A DNA stretch of 64,000 nt from Variovorax sp. ZS18.2.2. Lineage in GTDB: Bacteria > Pseudomonadota > Gammaproteobacteria > Burkholderiales > Burkholderiaceae_C. The notes under the pieces were generated by a model. The model did no database searches, was not told the DNA's origin, and worked only from the letters and a program-made list of their open reading frames with translations. Below, in pieces: positions 36,809 to 45,400 of the stretch. The stretch covers positions 62,001 through 126,000 of the forward strand of contig NZ_JANLNM010000003.1 of the NCBI RefSeq assembly GCF_024701975.1, read 5' to 3'. Made by a program: the position numbers and the translations under genes. Each line of letters opens with the position of its first letter. The first letter of the stretch is position 1.

Positions 36809-38431
36809 TCAGACTCCTTCCGCCGCTGTCTTGACAGCGGCATGGGGCATCACGCTCCAGACGCTGGTTTCCTCGAGGGAGAGCGCGTCTTCGGTGCGGG
36901 TTTCGAGCCACAGGCGCTGGATCAGGTTCTGCGCCACCTGCAGCCGGTAGTCGGCCGAGGCGCGCATGTCCGACAGGGGCTTGAAGTCCTGCGCCAGTGC
37001 GAGCTTGGCGGTGGCGACGCTGGATTGCGTCCAGGGTTTGCCGACGAGCGCAGCTTCCGCGTTCGCGGCGCGCTTGACGGTGGCGGCCATGCCGCCGAAG
37101 GCCAGGCGCACGGCCTTCACCGTGTCGCGGCCCTCGTCCAGCTCGATCGCGAAGCCCGCGCACAGCGCCGAGATGTCGCAGTCGAAGCGCTTGCTGATCT
37201 TGTAGGCGCGCACCTGGCGGCGCATGGCGACCAGCGGAATCGCCAGCCCCTGCACGAACTCGCCGGGCTGCAGCTGGTTCTTCATGTAGTCGATGTAGAA
37301 GTCGGGCAGCGGCATGCGGCGCACCACATCGCCGCGGCGCAGTTCGATCTGGGCGTCGAGCGACATCAGCACCGGCGGCGAATCGCCGATGGGCGAGCCG
37401 TTGGCCACGTTGCCGCCCATGGTGCCGGCATGGCGGATGGGCGGCGAGGCAAAGCGCAGCCACACGTCCTGCAGGCTGGGCACGCGCTGCACGAGGGCCT
37501 CGAAGGCGGATTCGAGCGAGGCGCCAGCGCCGATGTAGAGCTCATCGGCTCCGTCGTTCTGACGTGTTTCGATGGTCTTCATTTCGGCCACGTCGCCCAC
37601 ATAGATGATGTCGCCCAGGTCGCGGAACTGTTTGTTGACCCAGAGGCCGACGTCGGTGGAGCCGGCCAGCAGCTGGGCGCGGGGCTTCTGTTCGCGCAGC
37701 GCGGCGAGCTGGGCGATGGTCCTGGGGGCGTGGAAGTGGTCCAGGCGGGCGCCGAGCGGCGCGGCGTAGTTCAGGTCTTGCCCGTCGTTCTGCAGTGCGG
37801 TGAGCGCGGCCACCACGGGCTTCGTGTCGAGCCGCACGCTCGGCAGGTCGAACATGCGCTGGCCCGCATCGAGGATCGGCCGGTAGCCGGTGCAGCGGCA
37901 CAGGTTGCCCGAAAGGTCGTCGGCCAGTTGCTGGCGCGTGGGCTGCGTGCCCTCGGCCTGGTGGTGTTCGTAGGTGGACCACAGCGACATCACGAAGCCC
38001 GGCGTGCAGAAGCCGCACTGGGAGCCGTGGCAGTCGACCATCGCCTGCTGCACGGGGTGCAGCGTGTGGACCGGGTGCTTCTTGTCTTGCAATTTTTGCG
38101 ATTGCGGGGTGGCGCACTGCGCCTTCAGGTCTTCGACCGTGAAGAGCGCCTTGCCGTGCAGCGTGGGCAAGAACTGGATGCAGGCGTTGACCGTCTGCAG
38201 TTGCAGGCCGCCGATGGCGCCCGGTGCATTGGCGTCGGTCGCCAGCTCGCCGATCACCACCGTGCAGGCGCCGCAGTCACCCTCGTTGCAGCCTTCCTTG
38301 GTGCCGGTGCAGTGCGCGTCTTCGCGCAGCCAGTCGAGCACCGAGCGGGTCGGGTGCACGCCGCTGACGTCGACGATCTTGCCGCGGTGGAAAAAGCGGA
38401 CGGGTTGGATGGTGTTGCGCTCTGTACTCAT
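36809..38431 (-). CDS. xdhA: Xanthine dehydrogenase, FAD and [2Fe-2S] subunit
   Basis: 540 residues. The N-terminal domain has two clusters (CTGTKEGCNEGDCGACTVV and CGFCTPGF with GNLCRCTGYRP). The FAD domain has LAGSTDVGLWVNKQF and GGNVANGSPIGDSPP. The XdhA type with both parts in one chain is usual in proteobacteria. I chose the ATG at 38431 (MSTERNTIQPVRFF); an in-frame ATG at 38470 gives a longer tail with no family support. The upstream 187 bp carry a strong dyad. First gene of the xdhAB unit. Confidence 0.96.
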   Translation of the reverse strand: MSTERNTIQPVRFFHRGKIVDVSGVHPTRSVLDWLREDAHCTGTKEGCNEGDCGACTVVIGELATDANAPGAIGGLQLQTVNACIQFLPTLHGKALFTVEDLKAQCATPQSQKLQDKKHPVHTLHPVQQAMVDCHGSQCGFCTPGFVMSLWSTYEHHQAEGTQPTRQQLADDLSGNLCRCTGYRPILDAGQRMFDLPSVRLDTKPVVAALTALQNDGQDLNYAAPLGARLDHFHAPRTIAQLAALREQKPRAQLLAGSTDVGLWVNKQFRDLGDIIYVGDVAEMKTIETRQNDGADELYIGAGASLESAFEALVQRVPSLQDVWLRFASPPIRHAGTMGGNVANGSPIGDSPPVLMSLDAQIELRRGDVVRRMPLPDFYIDYMKNQLQPGEFVQGLAIPLVAMRRQVRAYKISKRFDCDISALCAGFAIELDEGRDTVKAVRLAFGGMAATVKRAANAEAALVGKPWTQSSVATAKLALAQDFKPLSDMRASADYRLQVAQNLIQRLWLETRTEDALSLEETSVWSVMPHAAVKTAAEGV

Positions 38432-38498
38432 GCTCTTCTGGCTCGTGGGCGGCTCGGTGTTTCCGGCCAAGCCTGGACGTTAGTCGCTTGGGCCGCAA

Positions 38499-38533
38499 CC
38501 CACATACCGCGGGAGCCATATTGCGTATGTGGG
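38499..38533. promoter_or_regulatory. Perfect 9-bp dyad upstream of xdhA
   Basis: CCCACATAC (38499-38507) and GTATGTGGG (38525-38533) are separated by 17 nt, 68 to 102 nt before the xdhA ATG. A partly related second arm, GCGGGTAT, follows. This fits an operator bound by a dimer, possibly the LysR at 33242. Confidence 0.6.
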
Positions 38534-38618
38534 CGCGGGTATGCGACCTAGGGGGAAACCCTGGAGAAAGCGAGCAATTCCCGGGCCATGGGCGCATGGG
38601 TGCGCCCGGAGCGCCGTT

Positions 38619-39878
38619 TCAGGTCGGCTCGGGCACCGCTGCCGCCGCCGCCTTCGGCTGTGCGTAGCGCCACGCGATCAGCGCGCCGATGCAGAGGAAC
38701 ATCGCGGCGATGAAGAACGGCGCGCCCGGCAGGTGCACCGGTGCATCCGCGCCGATGAAATAGCCGAAGCTGCCGGCGAACATCGCCGGCCCGACGATGC
38801 CCGCCACCGAAACGAGGCTCGTCAGCGCGCCCTGGATGCGGCCTTGCTCGGCGATGCCAACCTGCCGGGTGACCAGCGCCTGTGCCGCCGGCCCGGCGAA
38901 CGCCAGCAAGGTGCCGAACGGCAACGCGGCCAGGAGAATCCAGCCGGCATCTGCGAAGCCAATGACGACGAAGCCGAGCACACCGAAGCCCATGCCGAAC
39001 AACAGGGCACGGCGCTCGCCGAAGCGCTTCACGCCCGGCCCGATCAGCAGTGCGTTGACCAGCACGCTGAGCACGCCCACCGCGCCGAGCACCCAACCCA
39101 CGGCGTCTTCCTTCCAGTGGTAGCGGTAGTCGGCGAACAGCACGAACACGCTCGGGTAGACGTACTGGGCCAGGTTGACGAGAAAGATCACCGCCGCCAG
39201 CCCGAACACCTGCGGATAGCGCTTGAGCAGCAGCAGCGATCCGAGCGGATTGGCATGCGACCAGTCGAACTTGCGGGCACGCCGCTCCGGCGGCAGCGAC
39301 TCGGGCAGCACGAACCATCCGTAGCAGAAGCTGAGCAGCGTCAAGCCGGCCGCGAACCAGAACGGCAGGCGCGGATCGATGTGGCTCAGCTGCCCGCCGA
39401 GCACCGGCCCGAATACGAGGCCCATGCCGAAGGCCGCGCCCACGATGCCGTAGCTCCTGGCGCGCTCCTCGGGCGGCGTCACATCGGCGATGTAGGCATT
39501 GGCGATGGTGAAGCTGGCCGAGAACACGCCGGACACCACCCGGCCGACGAACAGCCACGGCAGGCTGTCGGCCAGGGCCATGAACACGAAGTCCACGCCG
39601 AGCCCGAGGCACGACAGCAGGATCACCGGCCGCCGCCCAAAGCGATCGGACAGCGCGCCCTGGATCGGCGAGCTCACGAACTGGATCGCCGCGAACGCCG
39701 TGCCGAACACCGCGATCCAGTACGCCGCCGTTGCGGTGCTGCCGCCGGCCAGGCGCTCCACCAGGTGCGGCAGGCCGGGCAGGATCAGGCCGAACGCCAG
39801 GAAGTCGATCAGCACCGTCACGAAGATGAAGGCGAGCGCGGCACGGCGCACGCGCGGCGCAGGAAGGGTGGCGGTCAC
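38619..39878 (-). CDS. TetA-type MFS exporter, last gene of the NRPS operon
   Basis: 419 residues, GTG start inside the stop of the glycosyltransferase gene (GTGA). About twelve membrane segments. Motif A is GALSDRFGRRPVILL, motif C-like GIVGAAFGMGLVFGPVLGG in helix 5 marks a drug:H+ antiporter of the TCR/Tet group, and the C-terminal tail is Ala-rich. In this operon its natural job is probably export of the NRPS product, which would also give self-protection. Alternatives are general drug efflux. Confidence 0.88.
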   Translation of the reverse strand: MTATLPAPRVRRAALAFIFVTVLIDFLAFGLILPGLPHLVERLAGGSTATAAYWIAVFGTAFAAIQFVSSPIQGALSDRFGRRPVILLSCLGLGVDFVFMALADSLPWLFVGRVVSGVFSASFTIANAYIADVTPPEERARSYGIVGAAFGMGLVFGPVLGGQLSHIDPRLPFWFAAGLTLLSFCYGWFVLPESLPPERRARKFDWSHANPLGSLLLLKRYPQVFGLAAVIFLVNLAQYVYPSVFVLFADYRYHWKEDAVGWVLGAVGVLSVLVNALLIGPGVKRFGERRALLFGMGFGVLGFVVIGFADAGWILLAALPFGTLLAFAGPAAQALVTRQVGIAEQGRIQGALTSLVSVAGIVGPAMFAGSFGYFIGADAPVHLPGAPFFIAAMFLCIGALIAWRYAQPKAAAAAVPEPT

Positions 39879-40843
39879 TCGCTGCGGCTCAGGTATTTGC
39901 CCATCCGGGGATGTGCCTCGATGAGACCCCCGAGCCGTCCGAACAGGCCATCGAAGCAGCCGAGCATCAGCGCGATGGTCTTCTTCAGCCGATCGCGCTC
40001 GAACATCAGCATGGGCAGGATCTGCTTGAGCGTGTAGACGTTGATGAACAGGATCGCGGGAAAAGCGCGCACATGCGCCCGCGAAAGGTCCAGCGCATTG
40101 CGCGCGATGTAGTAGCGCCGCGCGGCCGGATAGTTGATGAAGTGGATCTTCCAGCCGAACAGCGACCGGGCCTGGATGTCGCCGATCTGGTGCCGCAGAA
40201 CGACGTGCGGGTTCAGGTACAGGGGCACCTCGCGGCCGAGGGCGCGCATGCAGTAATCGGTGTCCACATGGTCGATCACGTAGCGCTCGTCGAAGCGGCC
40301 GACCTTGGCCCAGGCGCCGCGCGAAATCAGCGAGCCCGAGGAGATCATGAAAGCGCAGCGCACCAGCGGCTCGGTGAAAGGCTGCTGCAGGTCGAACTGG
40401 TAGACGCGCTTGCCCTCGAGGCCGAATTGCGGGATCAGCGCGCCCAGGTTCGTGTCGTGCACGAGCGGGCCGATGAGGAAGGCCGCGTCTTCCTCGCGCT
40501 CGCCCTCGCCCGCCCTGCCCCGGGCCACCATCGCGGCCTCGCACATGGCATCGAAGTAACCGGGCGGCAGCTTCGAATCCTGGTCGAGCAGGAAGAAGAG
40601 TTCGGCGCCCCGCGCTTCGAGTTCGGCGATGCCGCGGTTGAAGGCGCCCGCGATGCCGCCGCGGTTGCCGTTGTGCAGCACCGAGACGCCCGCCTCGACG
40701 AGCGCCGGATGCCAGCCGTCCACCTGCGGCGTGTTGTCGACCACGCAGAGGTGCGCGTGCGAGGTGGCCAGCGAATGCAGGTTCGCGACTTGCTCGTCGG
40801 TCGGGAAATAGGTGACGACGACGGCACCGAACGGGACGGACAT
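39875..40843 (-). CDS. GT2-family glycosyltransferase, RhlC-like (rhamnosyltransferase type)
   Basis: 322 residues. The GT-A fold is visible: GAVVVTYFPTDEQVANLHSL, VVDNTPQVDG, LHNGNRGGIAGAFNRGI, then FFLLDQDSKLPPGYF with the DxD metal site, FMISSGSLISRGAWAKVGRFDE and HVDTDYCMRA. All of these match, from memory, the order and wording of Pseudomonas RhlC, which adds the second rhamnose in rhamnolipids. One or two weakly hydrophobic stretches near the end could hold it at the membrane. It starts 8 nt after the MbtH stop and overlaps the MFS start. Donor is probably dTDP-L-rhamnose, but no rml gene is in the window. Confidence 0.85.
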   Translation of the reverse strand: MSVPFGAVVVTYFPTDEQVANLHSLATSHAHLCVVDNTPQVDGWHPALVEAGVSVLHNGNRGGIAGAFNRGIAELEARGAELFFLLDQDSKLPPGYFDAMCEAAMVARGRAGEGEREEDAAFLIGPLVHDTNLGALIPQFGLEGKRVYQFDLQQPFTEPLVRCAFMISSGSLISRGAWAKVGRFDERYVIDHVDTDYCMRALGREVPLYLNPHVVLRHQIGDIQARSLFGWKIHFINYPAARRYYIARNALDLSRAHVRAFPAILFINVYTLKQILPMLMFERDRLKKTIALMLGCFDGLFGRLGGLIEAHPRMGKYLSRSE

Positions 40844-40851
40844 CCTCGGCG

Positions 40852-41064
40852 TCAGCTGGCAGCAGTGGCGTTCACCAGCGAGCGCGGCCGCATGTCCTGC
40901 CAGTTCGCCTCGATGTAGGCGCTGCAGGCGTCGCGGTCGGTCGGCGCCAGCGCCACCTGCCAGCCGGCGGGCACGGCGATGAAGGCGGGCCACAGCGAAT
41001 GCTGGCCCTCGTCGTTCACCAGCACCTGGAAGCTGGCGTTCTTGTCGTCGAACGGGTTGCTCAT
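40852..41064 (-). CDS. MbtH-like protein
   Basis: 70 residues, the normal size. MSNPFDDKNASFQVLVNDEG, SLWPAFIAVPAGW and the C-terminal half with SAYIEANWQDMRPRSL carry the family's conserved tryptophans and the NxEGQhSLWP pattern. MbtH proteins bind NRPS adenylation domains and are needed for their folding or activity. It lies between the two glycosyltransferase genes, with AAGGAAA before its ATG, so at least one A domain of the neighbouring NRPS is probably MbtH-dependent. Confidence 0.95.
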   Translation of the reverse strand: MSNPFDDKNASFQVLVNDEGQHSLWPAFIAVPAGWQVALAPTDRDACSAYIEANWQDMRPRSLVNATAAS

Positions 41065-41095
41065 CTGAGATTTCCTTGTCGTATGGGGTTCAGGT

Positions 41096-42415
41096 TCAAG
41101 CCATTTCCGCGGGTGCGGCGGTTTGCAGCAATGCCTCGAGGGCGTCCGCGATGCCGGTCAGCGCGCGATGGCATGCGAAGTCCTCGCGCAGCACCGCCGC
41201 GCGCTGGCGGTAGCTGGAGTTGCCCAGCACCTTGCGCACCGCATCGCCGACCTGGCGCGCGGTCGGCTGGCCGGTGGCGAGGTTGACGCCCGCGCCCGAC
41301 CAGGCCACGCGCGCGGCGATCTCGGGCTTTTCTTCGGAGGTGCCGGCCACCACCAGCGGCACACCGAGGCTCAGCGCATGGTTGACCGAGCCGTAGCCGC
41401 CGTTGGTGACCATCGCGTGCAGCTTGGGCAGCAGCCGGTCGTAGGGCAGAAAGGGCAGCACGCGCGCGTTGGCGGGCAGGTTCGCCGCAAGGGCCGGCGG
41501 CACCGGGCCGCCCGTGGTGGCGATGACGAGGATGCTCTTGTCGCCGGCCAGCGCCTGCAGCGTCGGGCCGATCAGTTGCGACGGGTTCTGGTTGGCCAGC
41601 GTGCCCTGCGTGACCAGCACGACCGAGCGGCCGTCGTCGAGCTCGTGCCACCACTCGGGCGGCGTGAAGTCGCGGCTCGCGGGCGAGAGCAGCGGGCCGA
41701 CGAAGTGCACCGAGGCCGGCAAGTCGCTGCGCGGGTATTCGAACGAAGGCGCCGTGAGCTGCAGGTAGAGGTCGGGCAGCTTCACCATCGCATCGACGAA
41801 GAAGTCCGGCAGCGCGGGCAGGCCCGAGCGCGCGAGCAGCGTGTCGAAGTAGCGCTGCACCTCGCCGAACATCGCCTGCTTGAGGTTGGCGTTCATCGCC
41901 TTGTTGCGCACCCGCCCTTCCGGCGTGGCCGAAGGGGGCAACGCGGTGCCGAAGAAGGCGGTGTCGCAGCTGGAGAGCGGCAGCGCCGAGATGCCGATGC
42001 CGACGATGGCCGGACGGTCTTCGCGCGCCTTGCCCAAGAGCAGCGGGAAGGTGCCGCAGAACATCGTGTCGACCAGGATGGCGTCGGCCTCGAAGTCTTC
42101 GAGGATCGAACAGAGGCCCGCGTGCTGCGCGGCCATGGCGTCGGCAAAGAAGTGCTTCAGGCCGAAGCACATCTGCGCATGCGCCGAGGCGATGCGCTGG
42201 CGCTCGGGAAAGCGCTTGTCGAGGTCGCGGTAGTCGAAGTCGATCGCGCGCTCGAAGGGCGTGAAGCTCGCGCCGGTCGCCTCGGCCTGCGCCCTGAACT
42301 GGCTCGCGGTGTGGACCCGCACCTCTTGCCCCTGGTTCACCAGATGCTGCGCGATGGCCAGCATCGGCAGGACGTGTCCCGGCAAGGCGGTTGCGGCGAT
42401 GAGATAGCGTGCCAT
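41096..42415 (-). CDS. GT1-family glycosyltransferase (UGT/MGT fold, RhlB-like role)
   Basis: 439 residues of GT-B fold. The N-terminal acceptor half starts RYLIAATALPGHVLPMLAIA. The C-terminal donor half has VVLVTQGTLANQNPSQL and RVLPFLPYDRLLPKLHAMVT, then NGGYGSVNHALSLGVPLVVA in place of the usual HGG nucleotide-sugar motif, so His is replaced by Asn. It is closest in style to macrolide and lipid glycosyltransferases. It starts 17 nt after the NRPS stop with AAAGGAG. With the RhlC-like gene it would attach one or two sugars to the peptide or its acyl chain. Confidence 0.85.
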   Translation of the reverse strand: MARYLIAATALPGHVLPMLAIAQHLVNQGQEVRVHTASQFRAQAEATGASFTPFERAIDFDYRDLDKRFPERQRIASAHAQMCFGLKHFFADAMAAQHAGLCSILEDFEADAILVDTMFCGTFPLLLGKAREDRPAIVGIGISALPLSSCDTAFFGTALPPSATPEGRVRNKAMNANLKQAMFGEVQRYFDTLLARSGLPALPDFFVDAMVKLPDLYLQLTAPSFEYPRSDLPASVHFVGPLLSPASRDFTPPEWWHELDDGRSVVLVTQGTLANQNPSQLIGPTLQALAGDKSILVIATTGGPVPPALAANLPANARVLPFLPYDRLLPKLHAMVTNGGYGSVNHALSLGVPLVVAGTSEEKPEIAARVAWSGAGVNLATGQPTARQVGDAVRKVLGNSSYRQRAAVLREDFACHRALTGIADALEALLQTAAPAEMA

Positions 42416-42432
42416 GGGGTTGCTCCTTTGCT

Positions 42433-45400
42433 TCAAGAGGTGGTGGTTTCCAAAGCGCGGCGCGCCTTGGTATCGATGCCCAGGTCGACGAAGTAGCGCT
42501 GCAGCAGGTCGCGGTCCACCGGCCGGATCGGCGCACCGATGGCTTCGAGCTGCGCATGCGTGGCCGCCCCGCTCACCTGCGGCGGCGTGGCCGTGGTGTC
42601 GTAGCGGTCGAGGATGGCGAGCACGGCGGCCAGGTCGCGGTCCTGCGCGACGGCCAGCCGCGCATGTGCGCGCTGCAGCCAGGGCTCCAGGCCGACTGGC
42701 TCGAGGCGCATGCCCATGCGCTCGAAGACGTGCGGAATGTCGCGCACCCGCAGCGCCGCCTGGCTCATCAGGTGGAACACCTGGCCCCACGAGGCCTCCT
42801 GCGCCGCAAGGCCGAGGATGGCGCGCGCCACGTCGTCCACCGGCGTGAGGTTCAGCGGCAGGTCCATGTCGGGAATCGCTTCCAGGTCGGCATAGAGATG
42901 CGCCACGCGCCAGATCAGGTCGTCGGCATTGCAGATCGCGTGCGTGTGATCGCCGGTGACGGCCCCGAGCCGGTAGATCGCGACCGGCATGCCGCGCGCC
43001 TGCGCCTCGCGGGCCAGCGCATCGCCGACCCACTTGCTCTGGCTGTAGCCGTCGACCAGCCCGCTCCACGAGGCCAGCGCCGATTGCTCGGTGATGGTGT
43101 CTTCCTTGTTGTTCTGGTCGATCACCGCGAGCGTGGAGACGTAGTGCATGCTCTTCGCGCGGCCCTGCGACGTCCATTCGAGCAGCGTGACCACGCTGTC
43201 GACGTTCGCGGGCTTCAGGCTCGCGTAGGGATGCAGGAAGTCGACCTGCGCGGCGCAGTGGTAGATGGCGTCGCAGCCATCGCGCACCAGTTGCACGGCC
43301 GCGTCATCCAGGCCCAGGCGCGGCTTGCCGAGGTCGCCGGTCACGACCTTGATGCGCGCGTCGTCCCAGATCGCGCCGAGTTGGCGCTGGGCCAGCGTGC
43401 GCTTCAGGCGCTCCTCGCCGGCCTGCTCGTCGGGCGCACGCACATGGCAGACCACGCAGGCTGCGGTGTCGCGCAGCAACGCTGCAAGCAGGTGGCTGCC
43501 GACGAAGCCGCTGGCACCGGTGAGGAACACGCGGCGCAGTGCGAGCTTCGGTGGGTTGGCCTGTGGGCGGATGTGCGCGGGCAGATCGAGTTCGCGCGAC
43601 AGGTCCAGCGCTTCCGTCGTGCCGCCTTCGTTGTCGAGCCACGCGGCCAGGTCGGCGATGGTCGGGCGGTTGTAGACCTCGGCGTGCGGGAAGTCCGCGC
43701 GCACCTGCTGGCGGATGCGCATGCCCAGTTGGATGGCCATGAGCGAATGCCCGCCGATCTCGAAGAAGTTGTCGTGGATGCCGACGCGCTCCAGGTGCAG
43801 CGTCTCGGACCACAGGTCCGCGAGCAGCTTCTCGGTCGGTGTGCGGGGCTCCACATACAGTGCGACCGGCTGCTGGTCAGGCAGCGGCAACGCCTTTTTG
43901 TCGAGCTTGCCGCTCTGCGTGAGCGGCAGCGACGGCAGGCGCACGAAGGCCGAGGGCACCATGTAGTCGGGCAAGCCCTGCGCCATGTGGGCGCGCAACT
44001 CGGTCGGCTGCGGTTCGGAGCCGGCGACGAAGTAGGCGACAAGGCGCTTCTCGCCGGGCGTGTCCTCGCGGGCGATGACTGCGGCCTGCGTGATCAGCGG
44101 GTGCTTGAGCAGCACCGATTCGATCTCGCCCGGCTCGATGCGGAAGCCGCGGATCTTCACCTGCTGGTCGGCGCGGCCGAGGAAATCGAGCGTGCCGTCG
44201 GCGCGCCAGCGTGCGAGGTCGCCGCTGCGGTACATGCGGCTGCCGGGTGCGCCGTGCGGGTCGGCGATGAAGCGTTCCGCGCTCAACGCAGGGCGGTTGA
44301 GGTAACCGCGCGCCACGCCGCTGCCGGCGATATAGAGCTCGCCCGCGACACCCGGTGGCACCGGTTGCAGGGCACTGTCGAGCACGTACATCCGCGTGTT
44401 CCAGATCGGCTGGCCGATGGAGGGCAGCTCCTCGGCCGTCATCGGCGCGCTCATGCTCGCGCAGATGGTGATCTCGGTCGGGCCGTAGGCATTGATCATG
44501 CGACGGCCCTGCGACCACTTCGCCGCCAGCGCGGCGGAGCAGGCATCGCCGCCGACCACCAGTGTCTGCAGTTGCGGGAACTCGCCATGCGGCAAGGTCG
44601 CGAGTGCGGCGGGCGGAATCAGCGCGTGGCTCACGGCCTGCTTCTCGAGCAGGTCGGCCAGCTCCGTGCCGAGCAGTTGCTCCGGCCCCGGCACCACCAG
44701 CGCGGCGCCGGCGCGGAAGGCCATCAGCTGGTCCATCACGGAGGCGTCGAAACCGCTGGACGAGAACTGCAGCACGCGCGAGTCGTGGCCGATGACGAGC
44801 CGCTCCGCCATCGCGGTGCCAAGGCTGCTCAGGCCCGCATGCGGCACCACCACGCCTTTGGGCACACCGGTGGAGCCGGAGGTGTAGATGATGTAGGCGG
44901 CATCGCCGGGCGCGGCCGTTTGCGCGAGCGGCTTGTCCGACTGGATGGCGAGCGCAGCGACCATGCTGTCGCTGTCCAGCGCGATGCAGCGGGGAACGCC
45001 GGCCAGTTCGGGCAGCAGCGCATCGTGCGTCAGCACGGCGGCGGGCGCGGCCTCCTCGAACACGAAGGCGCTGCGCGCGGCCATGTGATTGGGGTCGATG
45101 GGCAGGTAGGCCGCGCCGGCCTTCACGATGGCCAGGTGCGCCACGATGAGGTCGAGCGAACGCGGCAGCACCGTCGCGACGATGGCGCCGGCCGCGATGC
45201 CCTGCGCGCGCAGCAGGTGCGAGAGCCGGTTGGCACGTGCGTCGAGTTCGGCATAGCTGATGGTCGCGTCGTCCAGCACCACCGCGTCCGCCTGCGGGCG
45301 CTCGGCGGCGTGCGCGGCCACCATGGCGGCGAACGAGAGCGGCGCGAGATCGCGCGTGCGACCGCTCCAGTCGGACAGCAGGCGGTCGGTTTCTTCGGCG

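Noticed and set aside
34209..36950. Open frame of 913 codons on the plus strand opposite xdhB
   Set aside because: No motif in the translation, and the strong xdhB match lies on the other strand.
26811..38431. Purine riboswitch in the gaps of the purine block
   Set aside because: I looked for the paired loop-loop core of the guanine/adenine class and saw none; the hairpins present are simple stems.
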